A program made the position numbers and the translations under genes. This document shows, in pieces, positions 1 through 11,535 of a stretch of DNA of 51,650 bases. Every line of letters begins with the position of its first letter. Position 1 is the first letter of the stretch. Origin of the DNA: Streptomyces huasconensis (GTDB lineage: Bacteria; Actinomycetota; Actinomycetes; Streptomycetales; Streptomycetaceae); the NCBI GenBank assembly GCA_004010275.1, contig RBWT01000033.1:1-51650 (forward strand), in the 5' to 3' direction. Under the pieces are notes generated by a model. That model saw nothing but the letters and a program-made list of their open reading frames with translations, was not told the origin of the DNA and did no database searches.

Positions 1-406
1 GTGGGTGCTGTGGTGCCGTCGCCGGCGTTGATGACGGCGGCGTCGATCCACCCGGAGGTGGCCAGGCGGTAGGGCGCGCCGGAGGCGCCGTGCCGATGAC
101 GACGGCGTCGACGCCCATCGCCTCCAGGGTCTGGGCAGTGTCCTTGAGGGACTCGCCCTTGGAGACGGACGATCCCTTGGCGGCGAAGTTGATGACGTCG
201 GCGGAGAGGCGCTTCTCGGCGGCCTCGAAGGAGATCCGGGTCCGGGTGGAGTCCTCGAAGAAGAGGTTGACCACGGTGCGCCCGCGCAGGGCGGGCAGTT
301 TCTTGATCGGCCGGTCGGCCACCCGCGCCATCTCCTCGGCCGTGTCGAGGATCAGGACGGCGTCGTCGCGGGAGAGGTCGGCGGCCGAGATGAGGTGTCG
401 CATCAT
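1..406 (-). CDS. pyrB: Aspartate carbamoyltransferase catalytic subunit, 5' part (runs off window edge)
   Basis: Catalyses carbamoyl phosphate plus aspartate to carbamoyl aspartate, the committed step of pyrimidine synthesis. The N-terminal 130 or so residues are present and include the carbamoyl-phosphate loop [13 protein letters not shown], diagnostic of transcarbamoylases. Two adjacent ATG codons (406 and 403) can start it. It follows pyrR by 86 nt on the same strand, so the two are probably one operon under PyrR control. Reading is broken near 92-95 (one base missing between the codons for VVI and the expected [12 protein letters not shown]) and again near 10-16 (two bases missing before the expected HQHPTQ). 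Both look like sequence errors. Confidence 0.93.
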   Translation of the reverse strand, partial: MMRHLISAADLSRDDAVLILDTAEEMARVADRPIKKLPALRGRTVVNLFFEDSTRTRISFEAAEKRLSADVINFAAKGSSVSKGESLKDTAQTLEAMGVDAVVIGTAPPARPTAWPPPGGSTPPSSTPATAPQHP

Positions 407-492
407 CGGGGGGTACTCCGGTGTGTGGAGGTGTGCGGGCACGCGGGCGCGCAGGGTCGCGCCCTGGGCCCCGTGCGGAGGGAAGCCGGTCC

Positions 493-1104
<612 letters not shown>

Positions 1105-1198
1105 TAAAGGACGTCGAAATTGCGCCAGTCACACTACCAGTACTGATGGCCGAACACGTCATCGGCCTCCACTGAAGGGGCGGTACGGACCATTCGGC

Positions 1199-1241
1199 TT
1201 GACGCAGGCAAGTAACGCTGCGTAACCTCACAGTGAGTTAC
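1199..1241 (+). promoter_or_regulatory. bldD promoter with overlapping inverted repeat (candidate BldD operator)
   Basis: TTGACG (1199-1204) and TAACCT (1223-1228) are 18 bp apart and resemble -35 and -10 boxes of the principal sigma factor. An imperfect inverted repeat from GTAAC (1222) to GTTAC (1241), centred on TCACAGTGA, covers the -10 box. BldD is known to repress its own promoter in S. coelicolor by binding such an inverted repeat across the -10 region, so autoregulation is the likely reading. Confidence 0.65.
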
Positions 1242-1289
1242 CAGCCACGCGGCGGAGCCGCATGATTGTCGCAGCGTCCGGGGAGCTAT

Positions 1290-1790
1290 ATGTCCAGCGA
1301 ATACGCCAAGCAGCTCGGGGCCAAGCTCCGCGCGATCCGTACCCAGCAGGGCCTTTCCCTCCACGGCGTCGAGGAGAAGTCCCAGGGACGCTGGAAGGCG
1401 GTCGTGGTGGGGTCGTACGAGCGCGGTGACCGTGCCGTGACCGTGCAGCGCCTCGCCGAGCTCGCGGACTTCTACGGCGTCCCCGTGCAGGAGCTGCTGC
1501 CCGGTACGGCTCCCGGTGGCGCCGCCGAGCCGCCGCCGAAGCTCGTCCTCGACCTGGAGCGCCTGGCCCACGTGCCGGCGGAGAAGGCGGGCCCGCTCCA
1601 GCGCTATGCCGCCACGATCCAGTCGCAGCGCGGTGACTACAACGGCAAGGTGCTCTCGATCCGCCAGGACGACCTGCGCACCCTCGCCGTCATCTACGAC
1701 CAGTCCCCCTCGGTCCTGACCGAGCAGCTCATCAGCTGGGGCGTCCTGGACGCGGACGCGCGCCGCGCCGTGGCCCACGAAGAGGTCTGA
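1290..1790 (+). CDS. bldD: Developmental master regulator BldD
   Basis: A DNA-binding repressor that keeps sporulation genes off during vegetative growth in Streptomyces; it dimerises around tetrameric cyclic di-GMP. The 166-residue protein has an N-terminal XRE-type helix-turn-helix (about residues 10-70) and a C-terminal domain with the cyclic di-GMP signature RGD at 114-116 and RQDD at 125-128, spaced exactly as in characterised BldD. I chose ATG 1290 (MSSEYAKQLG); an in-frame ATG 24 nt upstream lies closer to the promoter and is not expected from homologues. The gene is monocistronic, ending in a strong terminator. Confidence 0.98.
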   Translation: MSSEYAKQLGAKLRAIRTQQGLSLHGVEEKSQGRWKAVVVGSYERGDRAVTVQRLAELADFYGVPVQELLPGTAPGGAAEPPPKLVLDLERLAHVPAEKAGPLQRYAATIQSQRGDYNGKVLSIRQDDLRTLAVIYDQSPSVLTEQLISWGVLDADARRAVAHEEV

Positions 1791-1821
1791 CCCTTCCCGC
1801 GAAAACGCCAGCAGAAACGTG

Positions 1822-1870
1822 CCGCCGGGGTGACCGCAGCCAAAAGGCTGTGGCCACCCCGGCGGTTTTT
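1822..1870. terminator. Bidirectional terminator between bldD and nusB
   Basis: A 20-bp near-perfect inverted repeat (CCGCCGGGGTGACCGCAGCC pairing with the arm at 1846-1865) has an AAAA loop and ends in TTTTT. It can stop bldD transcription, and nusB transcription from the opposite side. Confidence 0.9.
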
Positions 1871-1925
1871 CGCTGTTCCGGAGCAATTCCCCGGGCCGCC
1901 CCGGCGGTGACGTACGGGAGAAGCC

Positions 1926-2360
1926 TTACGCCTCGTCCCGGCGCAGGGACGGCTTCAGGTCCTTGAAGCGCCCGAGCAGGCCGTTGACGAAGGACGGCGA
2001 CTCGTCGGTGGAGAACTCCTTGGCGAGCTGGACCGCCTCGTCGAGGACCACCGCGTCGGGGGTGCCGTCGACCCAGACCAGTTCGTAGGCGCCGAGCCGA
2101 ATGATGTTCCGGTCGACGACCGGCATGCGGTCCAGGGTCCATCCGACGGCGTACTGCGAGATGAGGTCGTCGATGCGGCGCTCATGCTCCGCGTACCCCT
2201 CGACGAGCTCCATCGTGTACTCGCTCACCGGCGGCTGCCGGGTGTCGGACCGCGAGTGGCGCACCCAGTCGGCGAGGACCGTCAGGACGTCCGTACCGCG
2301 CTGGTCCGCCTCGAAGAGGATCTGGAAGGCGCGCTTGCGGGCCGTGTTACGAGCAGCCAC
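1926..2360 (-). CDS. nusB: Transcription antitermination factor NusB
   Basis: NusB forms a heterodimer with ribosomal protein S10 on boxA RNA and prevents premature termination in rRNA operons. The 144-residue protein is intact and typical in length, with the all-helical NusB fold signature (AFQILFEADQRG near the N terminus, LDEAVQLAKEFS and SFVNGLLGRF near the C terminus). Its ATG lies 2 nt after the efp stop codon, and it is the last gene of an efp-nusB unit that ends at the bldD/nusB terminator. Confidence 0.97.
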   Translation of the reverse strand: MAARNTARKRAFQILFEADQRGTDVLTVLADWVRHSRSDTRQPPVSEYTMELVEGYAEHERRIDDLISQYAVGWTLDRMPVVDRNIIRLGAYELVWVDGTPDAVVLDEAVQLAKEFSTDESPSFVNGLLGRFKDLKPSLRRDEA

Positions 2361-2362
2361 GG

Positions 2363-2929
2363 TTAGCTGTTCACCCGACCGAGGTAGTCGCTGGTGCGGG
2401 TGTCGACCTTGATCTTCTCACCGGTGGTGATGAAGAGCGGCACCTGGATCTGGTGGCCGGTCTCCAGGGTGGCGGGCTTGGTGCCACCGGTGGAGCGGTC
2501 GCCCTGGACGCCCGGCTCGGTCTCCTGGATGACGAGCTCGACGGCGGCGGGCAGCTCGACGAAGAGCACCGCGCCCTCGTGCTGCGCCACGGTGGCGGTG
2601 AAGCCCTCGATCAGGAAGTTGGCGGCGTCGCCGACGGCCTTCTTGTCGACGTGCAGCTGGTCGTAGGTCTCCATGTCCATGAAGACGAAGTACTCGCCGT
2701 CCATGTAGGAGAACTGCATGTCGCGCTTGTCAATCGTGGCCGTCTCGACCTTGACGCCGGCGTTGAACGTCTTGTCGACGACCTTGCCGGAGAGCACGTT
2801 CTTGAGCTTGGTGCGCACGAAGGCCGGGCCCTTGCCGGGCTTGACGTGCTGGAACTCGACGACGGACCAGAGCTGGCCGCCTTCGAGCTTGAGCACCAGG
2901 CCGTTCTTGAGGTCGTTCGTGGAAGCCAC
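2363..2929 (-). CDS. efp: Translation elongation factor P
   Basis: EF-P enters the ribosomal E site and rescues stalling at polyproline stretches. The protein is intact at 188 residues with the KOW-like N-terminal domain, two OB domains and the tip loop PGKGPAF, in which Lys33 occupies the position modified in some bacteria. A proline-rich product is encoded two genes upstream (4200-5113), and the MltG and SecD proteins also have proline-containing low-complexity stretches, so EF-P clients exist in this window. The gene is followed 2 nt later by nusB. Confidence 0.97.
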   Translation of the reverse strand: MASTNDLKNGLVLKLEGGQLWSVVEFQHVKPGKGPAFVRTKLKNVLSGKVVDKTFNAGVKVETATIDKRDMQFSYMDGEYFVFMDMETYDQLHVDKKAVGDAANFLIEGFTATVAQHEGAVLFVELPAAVELVIQETEPGVQGDRSTGGTKPATLETGHQIQVPLFITTGEKIKVDTRTSDYLGRVNS

Positions 2930-2986
2930 GGTTGCGGAATCTCCTGCACTGACTGACTGGTGGACGACCCCGGTCGGGCACGCGCC

Positions 2987-4097
2987 CTAGAGCGCGAGCA
3001 GTTCCTTGGTCGTGATGGTGAGTAGCTCGGGTCCGCCGTCCGCCTCGGGGCGCACGACGAGCGTGTCATCGATCCGGACACCACCCCGGCCAGGGAGGTG
3101 AACCCCCGGTTCGACGGTGACCGGCACGCAAGCGTCCAGTTTACCCATGGCCGAGGGCGCCAACTGCGGGTCCTCGTCGATTTCGAGCCCCACCCCGTGT
3201 CCCGTCAGTGGAGCGAGCCCTTCCGAATACCCCGCCGAGTCCAGTACGTGACGTGCCGCGCGGTCCACGTCACGGCAGGCCGCACCGGGTACGAGGGCCT
3301 CCCTGCCCGCCCGCTGAGCGGCGAAGACGACGTCGTACAGCTCGATCTGCCAGTCCGCGGGGGAGGTCCCGATGACGAACGTACGGCCGATCTCGCAGCA
3401 GTATCCGCGGTAGCTCGCGCCCAGGCAGACGGAGAGGAAGTCGCCCTCCTCCACCCGGCGATCGGTGGGCCGGTGGCCGCCCTTGCCGGAATTCGGCCCG
3501 GTGCCGACCGAGGTGGAAAAGGCCGGGCCGTCCGCGCCGTGGTCCACGAGCCGCCGCTCCAGCTCCAGCGCCAGGTGGCGCTCCGTACGCCCGACGAGGA
3601 TGGACTCGAGCAGTTCCCCCAGCGCCTGGTCGGCGATCTCCGCGGCGACGACCCGCAGACAGGAGATCTCCTCCTCGTCCTTGACGAACCGCAGCTGCTC
3701 CACCGCGCCGCCGAGGTCCACCAGCCCGCAGCCCTGGCGCGACCGAGCCGAGCGCCCGGTGCCGGGCCACCGTCAGATGGTGCTCCTCGACGGCCAGCGA
3801 CTCGGCTCCGCCGGCGGCCGCCAGCTCGGCCCCCGCGACGGCCGGGTCGGCGCCCGGCGCGGGCAGCAGCCGCGTCCGCAGCGCCTCGTCGGCCCGCCCC
3901 TCGCCCGGCAGGTCACCGGGTGGGCGCCCGCACAGCAGGACGTCTTCGTCCGCGCCGATCAGGAGCACGGCGCCGCGGGGCGCCGCCCCGGCGAGATAGC
4001 GGACGTTGGCGGGCCGGGAGATCAGCGCCGCCGCACCACCACCGGCGGCGCTCCGCTCCCTCACCCGCTCCCTGCGGACCGCGTACACCTCTGACAT
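2987..4097 (-). CDS. pepQ: M24-family Xaa-Pro peptidase (PepQ/PepP-like), frameshifted
   Basis: A predicted metallopeptidase of the aminopeptidase P/prolidase family, releasing residues next to proline. The N-terminal creatinase-like domain starts at ATG 4097 (MSEVYAVRRERV); the C-terminal pita-bread domain carries the family metal and active-site motifs GHGVGLEIDEDP and VTVEPGVHLPG. The reading frame breaks at about 3725-3727, where one extra G (minus strand) separates APGLR from the expected LVDLGGAVEQL; removing it gives about 369 residues, normal for the family. It lies just upstream of efp, as in other actinobacteria (the M. tuberculosis order is aroB-aroD-pepQ-efp-nusB). The substrate is not determined by sequence. 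Confidence 0.9.
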
Positions 4098-4199
4098 GGG
4101 GCGAGCCTATGAGCGCCGCAGCGCCCCGGCCCGGTCAGCGCGTCCGACCGGGCGGTGGGCCTTGCGCCACGGCTTCTCACGGCCGCGCGGGGCCCTGGC

Positions 4200-5113
4200 C
4201 TACCACTGCGGCGGGCTCGCGATGGCGCGGGCCAGGACGTCGTCCAGGACGCGGGCCGTGGCGGGGACGTCCATCTGGGAGTTGTCGATGATGGGCAGGC
4301 CCGAGCCGTACCAGCCGGCCATGCGGCCGTGGATGCGGGCCACTTCCTCGTCGCTGAGGCGGCGGTTGCCGCTGCGCTCGGCGTTGCGCTCCAGGACGAC
4401 TTCCAGGCCCGGCAGGAGCACGACGGGCAGCAGTCCGGGGCCCACGTGGCGCTTCCAGCCGCCGAGGCCCACGACGGGGCGGTCGGGGAAGACCGCGTCG
4501 TCGAGGATGCACGATATGCCGTTCGCCAAAAAATTCCGCGCGGCGAAGCCGCAGGTGCGGCGGGCCAGGCGGTACTGCGCCTCCGAGTGGTCGTTCCAGC
4601 CCGACTGCGGGTCGGCGAAGCCCGAGCGGACCCATTCGCGTACGTCGTCGAGGCTGATGTGGGCCGTCGGCACACGCCGGTGCTCCGCCCAATACTTCGC
4701 CACGCTCGTCTTGCCCGCGCCCGCGGGGCCGATGAGCAGCACGGCGAGCGTGGTGCCCCGGAGTCGGCCTGTGCCGTGCCCGGCGGAGGGCTCGGCATCG
4801 CGACGGGGCCACCGGGCGGCAGCTGGACGTGCCCCGTGGTGTCAGGGACCGGTGGCACGGGGCCCGGCCCCAGCTGAAGGGTCGCGGGCGCCTGGCCCTG
4901 CGGAGGGGGCGGCGGTGCCGGGGCCTCGGGCATGTGGCCCGGGGCCTGCGGGGCCGGCACCTGGGGGTGCGGGGCGCCGGGATGGCCCGTGAAGCCCGGT
5001 GCGGGGGGCTGCGGGGCCCCCGGCGGGTGATGTGCGGCCGGGGACCAGCCGGTGGCCGGTCCGTGCCCCGGCTGATGGGGCGGCGGCAGCGGCGACCCCA
5101 CTGCGTGCTGCAT
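4200..5113 (-). CDS. Proline-rich P-loop ATPase/kinase-like protein, frameshifted
   Basis: The N-terminal 100 or so residues are a Pro/Gly/His-rich low-complexity tail (starting MQHAVGSPLPPP). The C-terminal 180 residues form a P-loop domain with Walker A GPAGAGKTS and a pattern like zeta-toxin or chloramphenicol-phosphotransferase kinases (AAA_33 type): DDVREWVRSG, a lid-like arginine stretch and SDEEVARIHGRM. The two parts are in different frames. One C missing near 4783 would join PSPPPG to HGTGRLRGTTLAV and give 304 residues. The C-terminal part could also start alone at GTG 4742, but the join looks better. Function is unknown. It occupies the place where M. tuberculosis has aroD. Confidence 0.75.
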
Positions 5114-5184
5114 CCGGTGCCACTCCGTCTCGTGCGACTGACGCTGGTCGGGCGGCGGCCGGGCCGCCCGTTACCGAACGGTAC

Positions 5185-5220
5185 CGTCCCCGGCCGCCGT
5201 TGTGTGAACGGCCGGGGACG
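5185..5220 (-). terminator. Terminator-like hairpin after aroB
   Basis: CGTCCCCGGCC (5185-5195) pairs perfectly with GGCCGGGGACG (5210-5220) around a 14-nt loop, between the aroB stop codon and the start of the P-loop ATPase gene. There is no clear T run, as is common for Streptomyces terminators. Confidence 0.7.
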
Positions 5221-5264
5221 CGCTGAAGTGCCCGTGGCCGGATCGAAGGGCCACGAGAAGCGCG

Positions 5265-6868
<1,604 letters not shown>

Positions 6869-6872
<4 letters not shown>

Positions 6873-8052
6873 CGGATCTGGAGGTTGTCGAGGTACGAGC
6901 GGACGTTGCGCCGGGTCTCGGGCACGCTGTCGCCGCCGAACTTCTCCGCGACGGCGTCGGCGAGGACGAGCGCGACATGGCCTCGGCGACGATGCCGGCG
7001 GCCGGGACGGCGCACACGTCGGAGCGCTGGTGGTGCGCCTTGGCGGCCTCACCGGTGGCCACGTCGATGGTGGCGAGGGCGCGCGGCACGGTCGCGATGG
7101 GCTTCATCGCGGCACGCACGCGCAGCAGTTCACCGGTGGTCAGGCCGCCCTCGGTGCCGCCGGAGCGGCCGGAGGTGCGCTTGATGCCGTCCTCGGTGGT
7201 GACGATCTCGTCGTGCGCCTTCGAACCCGGCACCCGCGCGAGGTCGAAGCCGTCGCCGACCTCGACGCCCTTGATGGCCTGGATGCCCATGAGCGCGGCG
7301 GCGAGACGGGCGTCGAGCCGCCGGTCCCAGTGGACGTGCGAGCCGAGCCCGACGGGCACGCCGTAGGCGAGGACCTCGACGACGCCGCCGAGGGTGTCGC
7401 CGTCCTTGTGGGCCTGGTCGATCTCGGCGACCATCGCCTTCGACGCGTCGGCGTCCAGGCAGCGCACGGGATCGGTGTCGAGCTTCTCGACGTCGGCGGG
7501 GGTCGGGTAGACGCCGTAGGGGGCCTTGGCGGCCGCCAGCTCCGTCACATGGCTGACGATCTCGATGCCGGCCGTCTCCTTGAGGTACGAGCCGGCCACC
7601 GCGCCGAGTGCGACGCGGGCCGCGGTCTCGCGGGCGGAGGCGCGCTCCAGGATCGGCCGGGCCTCGTCGAAGCCGTACTTCTGCATGCCGGCGAGGTCGG
7701 CGTGGCCGGGGCGGGGGCGGGTCAGCGGGGCGTTGCGGGCCAGCTCGGCGAGTTCGGCCGGGTCGACCGGGTCGGCCGACATGACCTGCTCCCACTTGGG
7801 CCACTCGGTGTTGCCGACCATGATCGCGACCGGCGAGCCCATGGTCAGGCCGTGCCGGACGCCGCCGAGGAAGGTGACCTCGTCGCGCTCGAACTTCATG
7901 CGGGCGCCGCGTCCATAGCCGAGCCGCCGCCGGGCCAGGTGGTCCGCCACCATCTCCGTGGTGATCGGCACGCCGGCGGGAAGTCCCTCCAGCGTGGCGA
8001 CAAGTGCGGGTCCGTGGGACTCCCCAGCGGTCAGCCAGCGCAACCTGCTCAA
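6869..8052 (-). CDS. aroC: Chorismate synthase, frameshifted near the C terminus
   Basis: Makes chorismate from EPSP using reduced FMN. The N terminus [15 protein letters not shown] and the motifs [30 protein letters not shown] and [15 protein letters not shown] are diagnostic. The frame breaks near 6975: one G is lost after EAM, where [16 protein letters not shown] is expected, and the corrected reading ends in LDNLQIR at TGA 6869-6871. Because of the shift the uncorrected frame runs on into aroK, giving a false aroC-aroK fusion of 564 residues. Repaired length is 394 residues. It is separated from aroE by about 170 nt. Confidence 0.96.
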
Positions 8053-8223
8053 CGGTGCTCCTCATGCTCGCGCCTGGAACTGCGGTCTTCGACGGCGCGG
8101 CCGGGTGCGCGGCCCTGGCCCGCCGCCCCCGATCCTCCCACGTCCGCGGGGCACCATCGGCCCGCGGTCCACCAGGCGGACGCCGCGCCCACCTCTCGGA
8201 CACGGCGTCGGCCCGCGCCGGGG

Positions 8224-9055
8224 CTACCGCTCGGCGAGCGCGTGCTCCCCCGCCTTGCGCATCGCGTCCAGCGGCGCGGGACGGCGTCCGGTCATCTGCT
8301 CGACCTGGAGCACCGCCTGGTGCACGAGCAGGTCGAGTCCGCTGACGACCGCCCCGCCATACGCCGACCAGCGGGCCGCCAGCTCGGTGGGCCACGGGTC
8401 GTACAGCACGTCGAAGAGGGTCGCCGGACGCTCGGGCACCAGGCCGGAGAGCGCGTCCGTGGCACCCGCCGGGGTGGTGGCGATCACCAGCGGCGCGCTC
8501 AGCGCCTCGCGGGCGTCCTCCCAGGCCTCGGTCCTGACCTCGACGTCGAGCCGCTCGCGCCCCACTGCCGCATCTCGGCCGCGCGGGCGTCACTGCGTAC
8601 GTACGCGACGACCTCGCCGGTGCAGATCCGCGCGAGCGCGGCGAGCGCCAGGAGCGGTGGCGCCGGCGCCGAGGATCGCGGCGGAGTCGACCTGCTCGAT
8701 GCCGCGCTTCGCGCAGGGCGGCGACCATGCCGGGGATGTCGGTGTTGTCGCCGACCTTCCGGCCGTCCTCGGTGAACACCACCGTGTTCACGGCCTCGAC
8801 GGAGGCGGCGGTTCCGCTGACCTCGTCGAGCAGCGGAATCACCGCCCGCTTCAACGGCATCGTCAGGGAAAGCCCCGCCCATTCCGGGCCGAGTTCCCCG
8901 ATGAATCCGGGCAGCGCCGCCTCGTCGATCTCGAAACGGTCGTACGTCCAGTCCATCAGCCCGAGTTCCTCATAAGCGGCGCGGTGCAGCACCGGGGAGA
9001 GGGAGTGGGCGATCGGGGAGCCGAGGACGGCGGCTCGACGCTGTGGCGCGCTCAT
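8224..9055 (-). CDS. aroE: Shikimate dehydrogenase, multiply frameshifted
   Basis: NADP-dependent reduction of 3-dehydroshikimate to shikimate. The N-terminal substrate domain is clear (GSPIAHSLSPVLHRAAY and LTMPLKRAVIPLLDE). The nucleotide-binding domain is spread over three frames. Breaks fall near 8708 (one extra base after ALRE), near 8655 (after ILGAGAT, before LALAALARICTGEV) and near 8566 (one G lost before ERLDVEVRTE). The C terminus (SGLDLLVHQAVLQVEQMTG) is normal. Repaired length is about 276 residues. ATG 9055 overlaps the mltG stop as ATGA. In the noncoding 171 bp downstream, before aroC, I see no gene. Confidence 0.9.
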
Positions 9056-10928
9056 TGCCCCTTCAGGTATTTCTCGCGGTTGCGGTTCTGCTCTTCATTG
9101 GTCTCGGCGAAGAGCGTCTTGTCCTCGCTGACCGAGACGAAGTAGTACCAGTCCCCCTTGGCCGGATGCAGCGCCGAATTCAGCGCCACTTCGCCGGGGT
9201 TGCTGATCGGTCCGGGCGGCAGACCCTTGACCTTGTAGGTGTTGTACGGGTCCTTGATCTTGCGCAGATCGTCGACCGAGCCGATGGCGAGCTTGGACTC
9301 GCCCCTGAGGTAGTTCACCGTGGAGTCGAAGTCCAACAGGCCGTATGTCTCGGTGTTGTTGGGCTTGAGGCGGTTGTAGACGACCGTCGCGACCTTGTCG
9401 AAGTCGTGCTTGTGCTTGCCCTCCGCCTGGACCAGGCTCGCCACCGTGAGGACTTCCAGCGGGTTCTGCAGGTTCAGCTCGGCGGCCTTCGACGCGAGGC
9501 CCAGTTCCTCGTACTTCTTGTTGGCGTGGGCGACCATCTTCTTCAGGACGTCCTCGGGCTTCTGCCCCGGGGCGACCGGATAGCTGGAGGGGAAGAGGAA
9601 TCCTTCCAGCGGGTCCTTGATGTCCTTGTTGGTATTGGCCCACTCCGGAAGACCGAGGGTCTTCCATTCCTTCTTGGCGATCTTTTCCGTCGTGCCCGGG
9701 GACACCTTGAGGCGCTCGTCGATCTTTTTGTAGACGTACGCGTTCCGCCTGCCCTCGGGGATGATGAGGTTGGCGCGGCTCTTGGGGCTGAGCATCAATT
9801 CGACGGCGCTCGCCGCCGACATGTGCTTCTTGAGGACGTATGCGCCCGCCTGAATGGTCTTGCCCTGCGGGTGCTGCCCCTGGGCGGAGACAAAGGCGTC
9901 GACGCTCTTGACGACACCGGCTTCCTTGAGCTTCTGACCGATGGCATAGCCGAGGGACTGCTCGGGGATGTCCACGGTGACCGAGCCCGAACCGTCGCCC
10001 GAGTAATCCGGCGCCGTGCCGAAACGGTCCTGGTAGAACTGGTAGCCGAAGTAGCCGACCCCGCCGAGGCGCCCGCGAAGACGAGGGTCACGACCAGGCA
10101 CGCGCAGCCGTTGCGGCCCTTCTTCTGCTTCTTGCCGCCGCGGCCCCCGCGCCGGACGCCGCGGCCACCACGGCGGCCGGGCTCAACGTCGTCGTCCGCG
10201 TCCTCGCCCTCCGCGAAGAAGGCGTGCTCGCCGCGGTCCGGCCCAGGGTCCCAGTCGGTCTCGGTGTCGGACGCCGCCTCGGGGTCCGGTTCGGGCCGAC
10301 GGCGGGTCGGCGGCTCCGGAGGCGCGTAGGCGTCGGGGGTGGCGTAGTAGTCGGGGCCCTCCTGGCCGTAACCGGCCTGCTGGCCGGCGTAGGGGTCCAT
10401 CGGGTCGGTGTAGGGGACCTGCCCCTGCTGCTGGCCGGTGTCCCAGCCGCCGTTGGACGCGTCCTGGCCGCCGTGCTGATGCGGGCCGGAGCCTCCGCCG
10501 TAGCCCTGGTCGGAGCCGCCGTGGTACCCCTGGCCGGGCCCGCCGTCGTAGTTCTGGTCGGAGCCGCCGTCGTGGTGCCGGTCGGCGCCGCCGTCGTGCC
10601 CCTGGCCCGAGCCGCCGTTGTAGCCCTTGTCAGGGCCGTTGTACGCCTGGGCGGGGCCGCCGCCCTCGTACTGCTGCCGCCCGCCCTCGTGCCCCTGCGC
10701 GCCGTACGCGGCCTGCTGCTGCCCGGTGTTCCAGTCGCCACCGTACTGCGACTGCTGCGACTGGCCGTGCTGCGGCTGCTGATGCTGATGCGGCTGGTGG
10801 TACTGCCCCTGGCCGCCGTAGGGGGACCGGCCGCCCGCGGGCTGCTGTCCTCCCCATCCGCTGTCCCCGTACAACGGGTCCTCCGGATGCCACGGTTCGG
10901 AGCCTGGGCCCCGGCCATACTCAGTCAT
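9052..10928 (-). CDS. mltG: Endolytic transglycosylase MltG (YceG family) with long low-complexity N terminus, frameshifted
   Basis: MltG is a membrane-anchored murein transglycosylase thought to cut nascent peptidoglycan strands. The C-terminal 350 residues are the YceG domain with the catalytic Glu in ASLVQAEGKHKHD and the conserved PYNTYKVKGLPPGPISNPG. Before it come a transmembrane segment (CACLVVTLVFAGA then GGVGYFGYQF), a basic Arg/Lys/Gly stretch and a roughly 270-residue Gly/Gln/His-rich cytoplasmic tail with octapeptide repeats. One base is missing near 10069 inside the transmembrane helix; repaired length is about 625 residues. Start is ATG 10928 (MTEYGRGPGSEP). It is translationally coupled to aroE. 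Confidence 0.92.
10455..10622 (-). repeat. Seven imperfect 24-bp/octapeptide repeats in the MltG tail
   Basis: The encoded units YNGGSGQG, HDGGADRH, HDGGSDQN, YDGGPGQG, YHGGSDQG, YGGGSGPH and QHGGQDAS share an x-x-Gly-Gly core with aromatic or His first residues. The reading frame is kept through all units. This is a flexible, likely disordered tract in the cytoplasmic tail. Confidence 0.85.
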
Positions 10929-11052
10929 CGATCCCCTACATGCCGCGAGGCGGGGCCGCCGTTGGGATGGCCGGGCAACCGTTCCGCCTCTTGATGCCGT
11001 GCGGCAGCTGTTCGAACGCCGCCGCATCGCGCGGAACGTTACCGTATCGCGA

Positions 11053-11535
11053 TCAGATGACCACTTCGACGCCCTCGCCGGGGGCCTTCCCTGACGCCCG
11101 TTCGGACTCCAGGGCCTGCTGGAGGATGATCACGGCTGCCGCCTGATCGATGACGGACCTGCCCTTTTTGGACTTCACGCCCGAGGCGCGCAGCCCCTGA
11201 CTGGCCGTCACTGTGGTCATCCTCTCGTCCACCAGCCGCACCGGAATGGGGGCGACCAGGCGGGCGAGTTCCTGGGTGAACAGGCGGATCTTCGCGGCCG
11301 CCGGGCCCTCGCGCCCGTTGAGGGAGCGGGGGAGGCCGACGACGATCTCGATCGGCTCGTACTCGTCGACGAGCTGCTTCAGCCGGCGCTGGGCGGCCGG
11401 GACATCGCGTCCCGGCACGGTCTCCACCGGCGTGGCGAGGATGCCGTCGTCGCACGAGGCGACCCCGATCCGGGCGTCACCGACGTCGATGGCGAGCCGC
11501 CGGCCCCTGCGCATGCCCTGGGCAGGCTCGGTCAT
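11053..11535 (-). CDS. ruvX: Holliday junction resolvase-like RuvX/YqgF
   Basis: A RNase H-fold protein; the YqgF family is implicated in pre-16S rRNA 5' maturation and DNA repair. It is intact at 160 residues, with the first catalytic Asp in LAIDVGDARIGVA, then VVGLPRSLNG and VDERMTT, and SVIDQAAAVIIL containing the last acidic residue. Its ATG overlaps the alaS stop codon by one base (TGATG), so it is coupled to alaS. Confidence 0.94.
   Translation of the reverse strand: MTEPAQGMRRGRRLAIDVGDARIGVASCDDGILATPVETVPGRDVPAAQRRLKQLVDEYEPIEIVVGLPRSLNGREGPAAAKIRLFTQELARLVAPIPVRLVDERMTTVTASQGLRASGVKSKKGRSVIDQAAAVIILQQALESERASGKAPGEGVEVVI

Noticed and set aside
8053..8223. A small gene between aroC and aroE
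   Set aside because: Frames are short, lack ribosome sites and show no recognisable motif.
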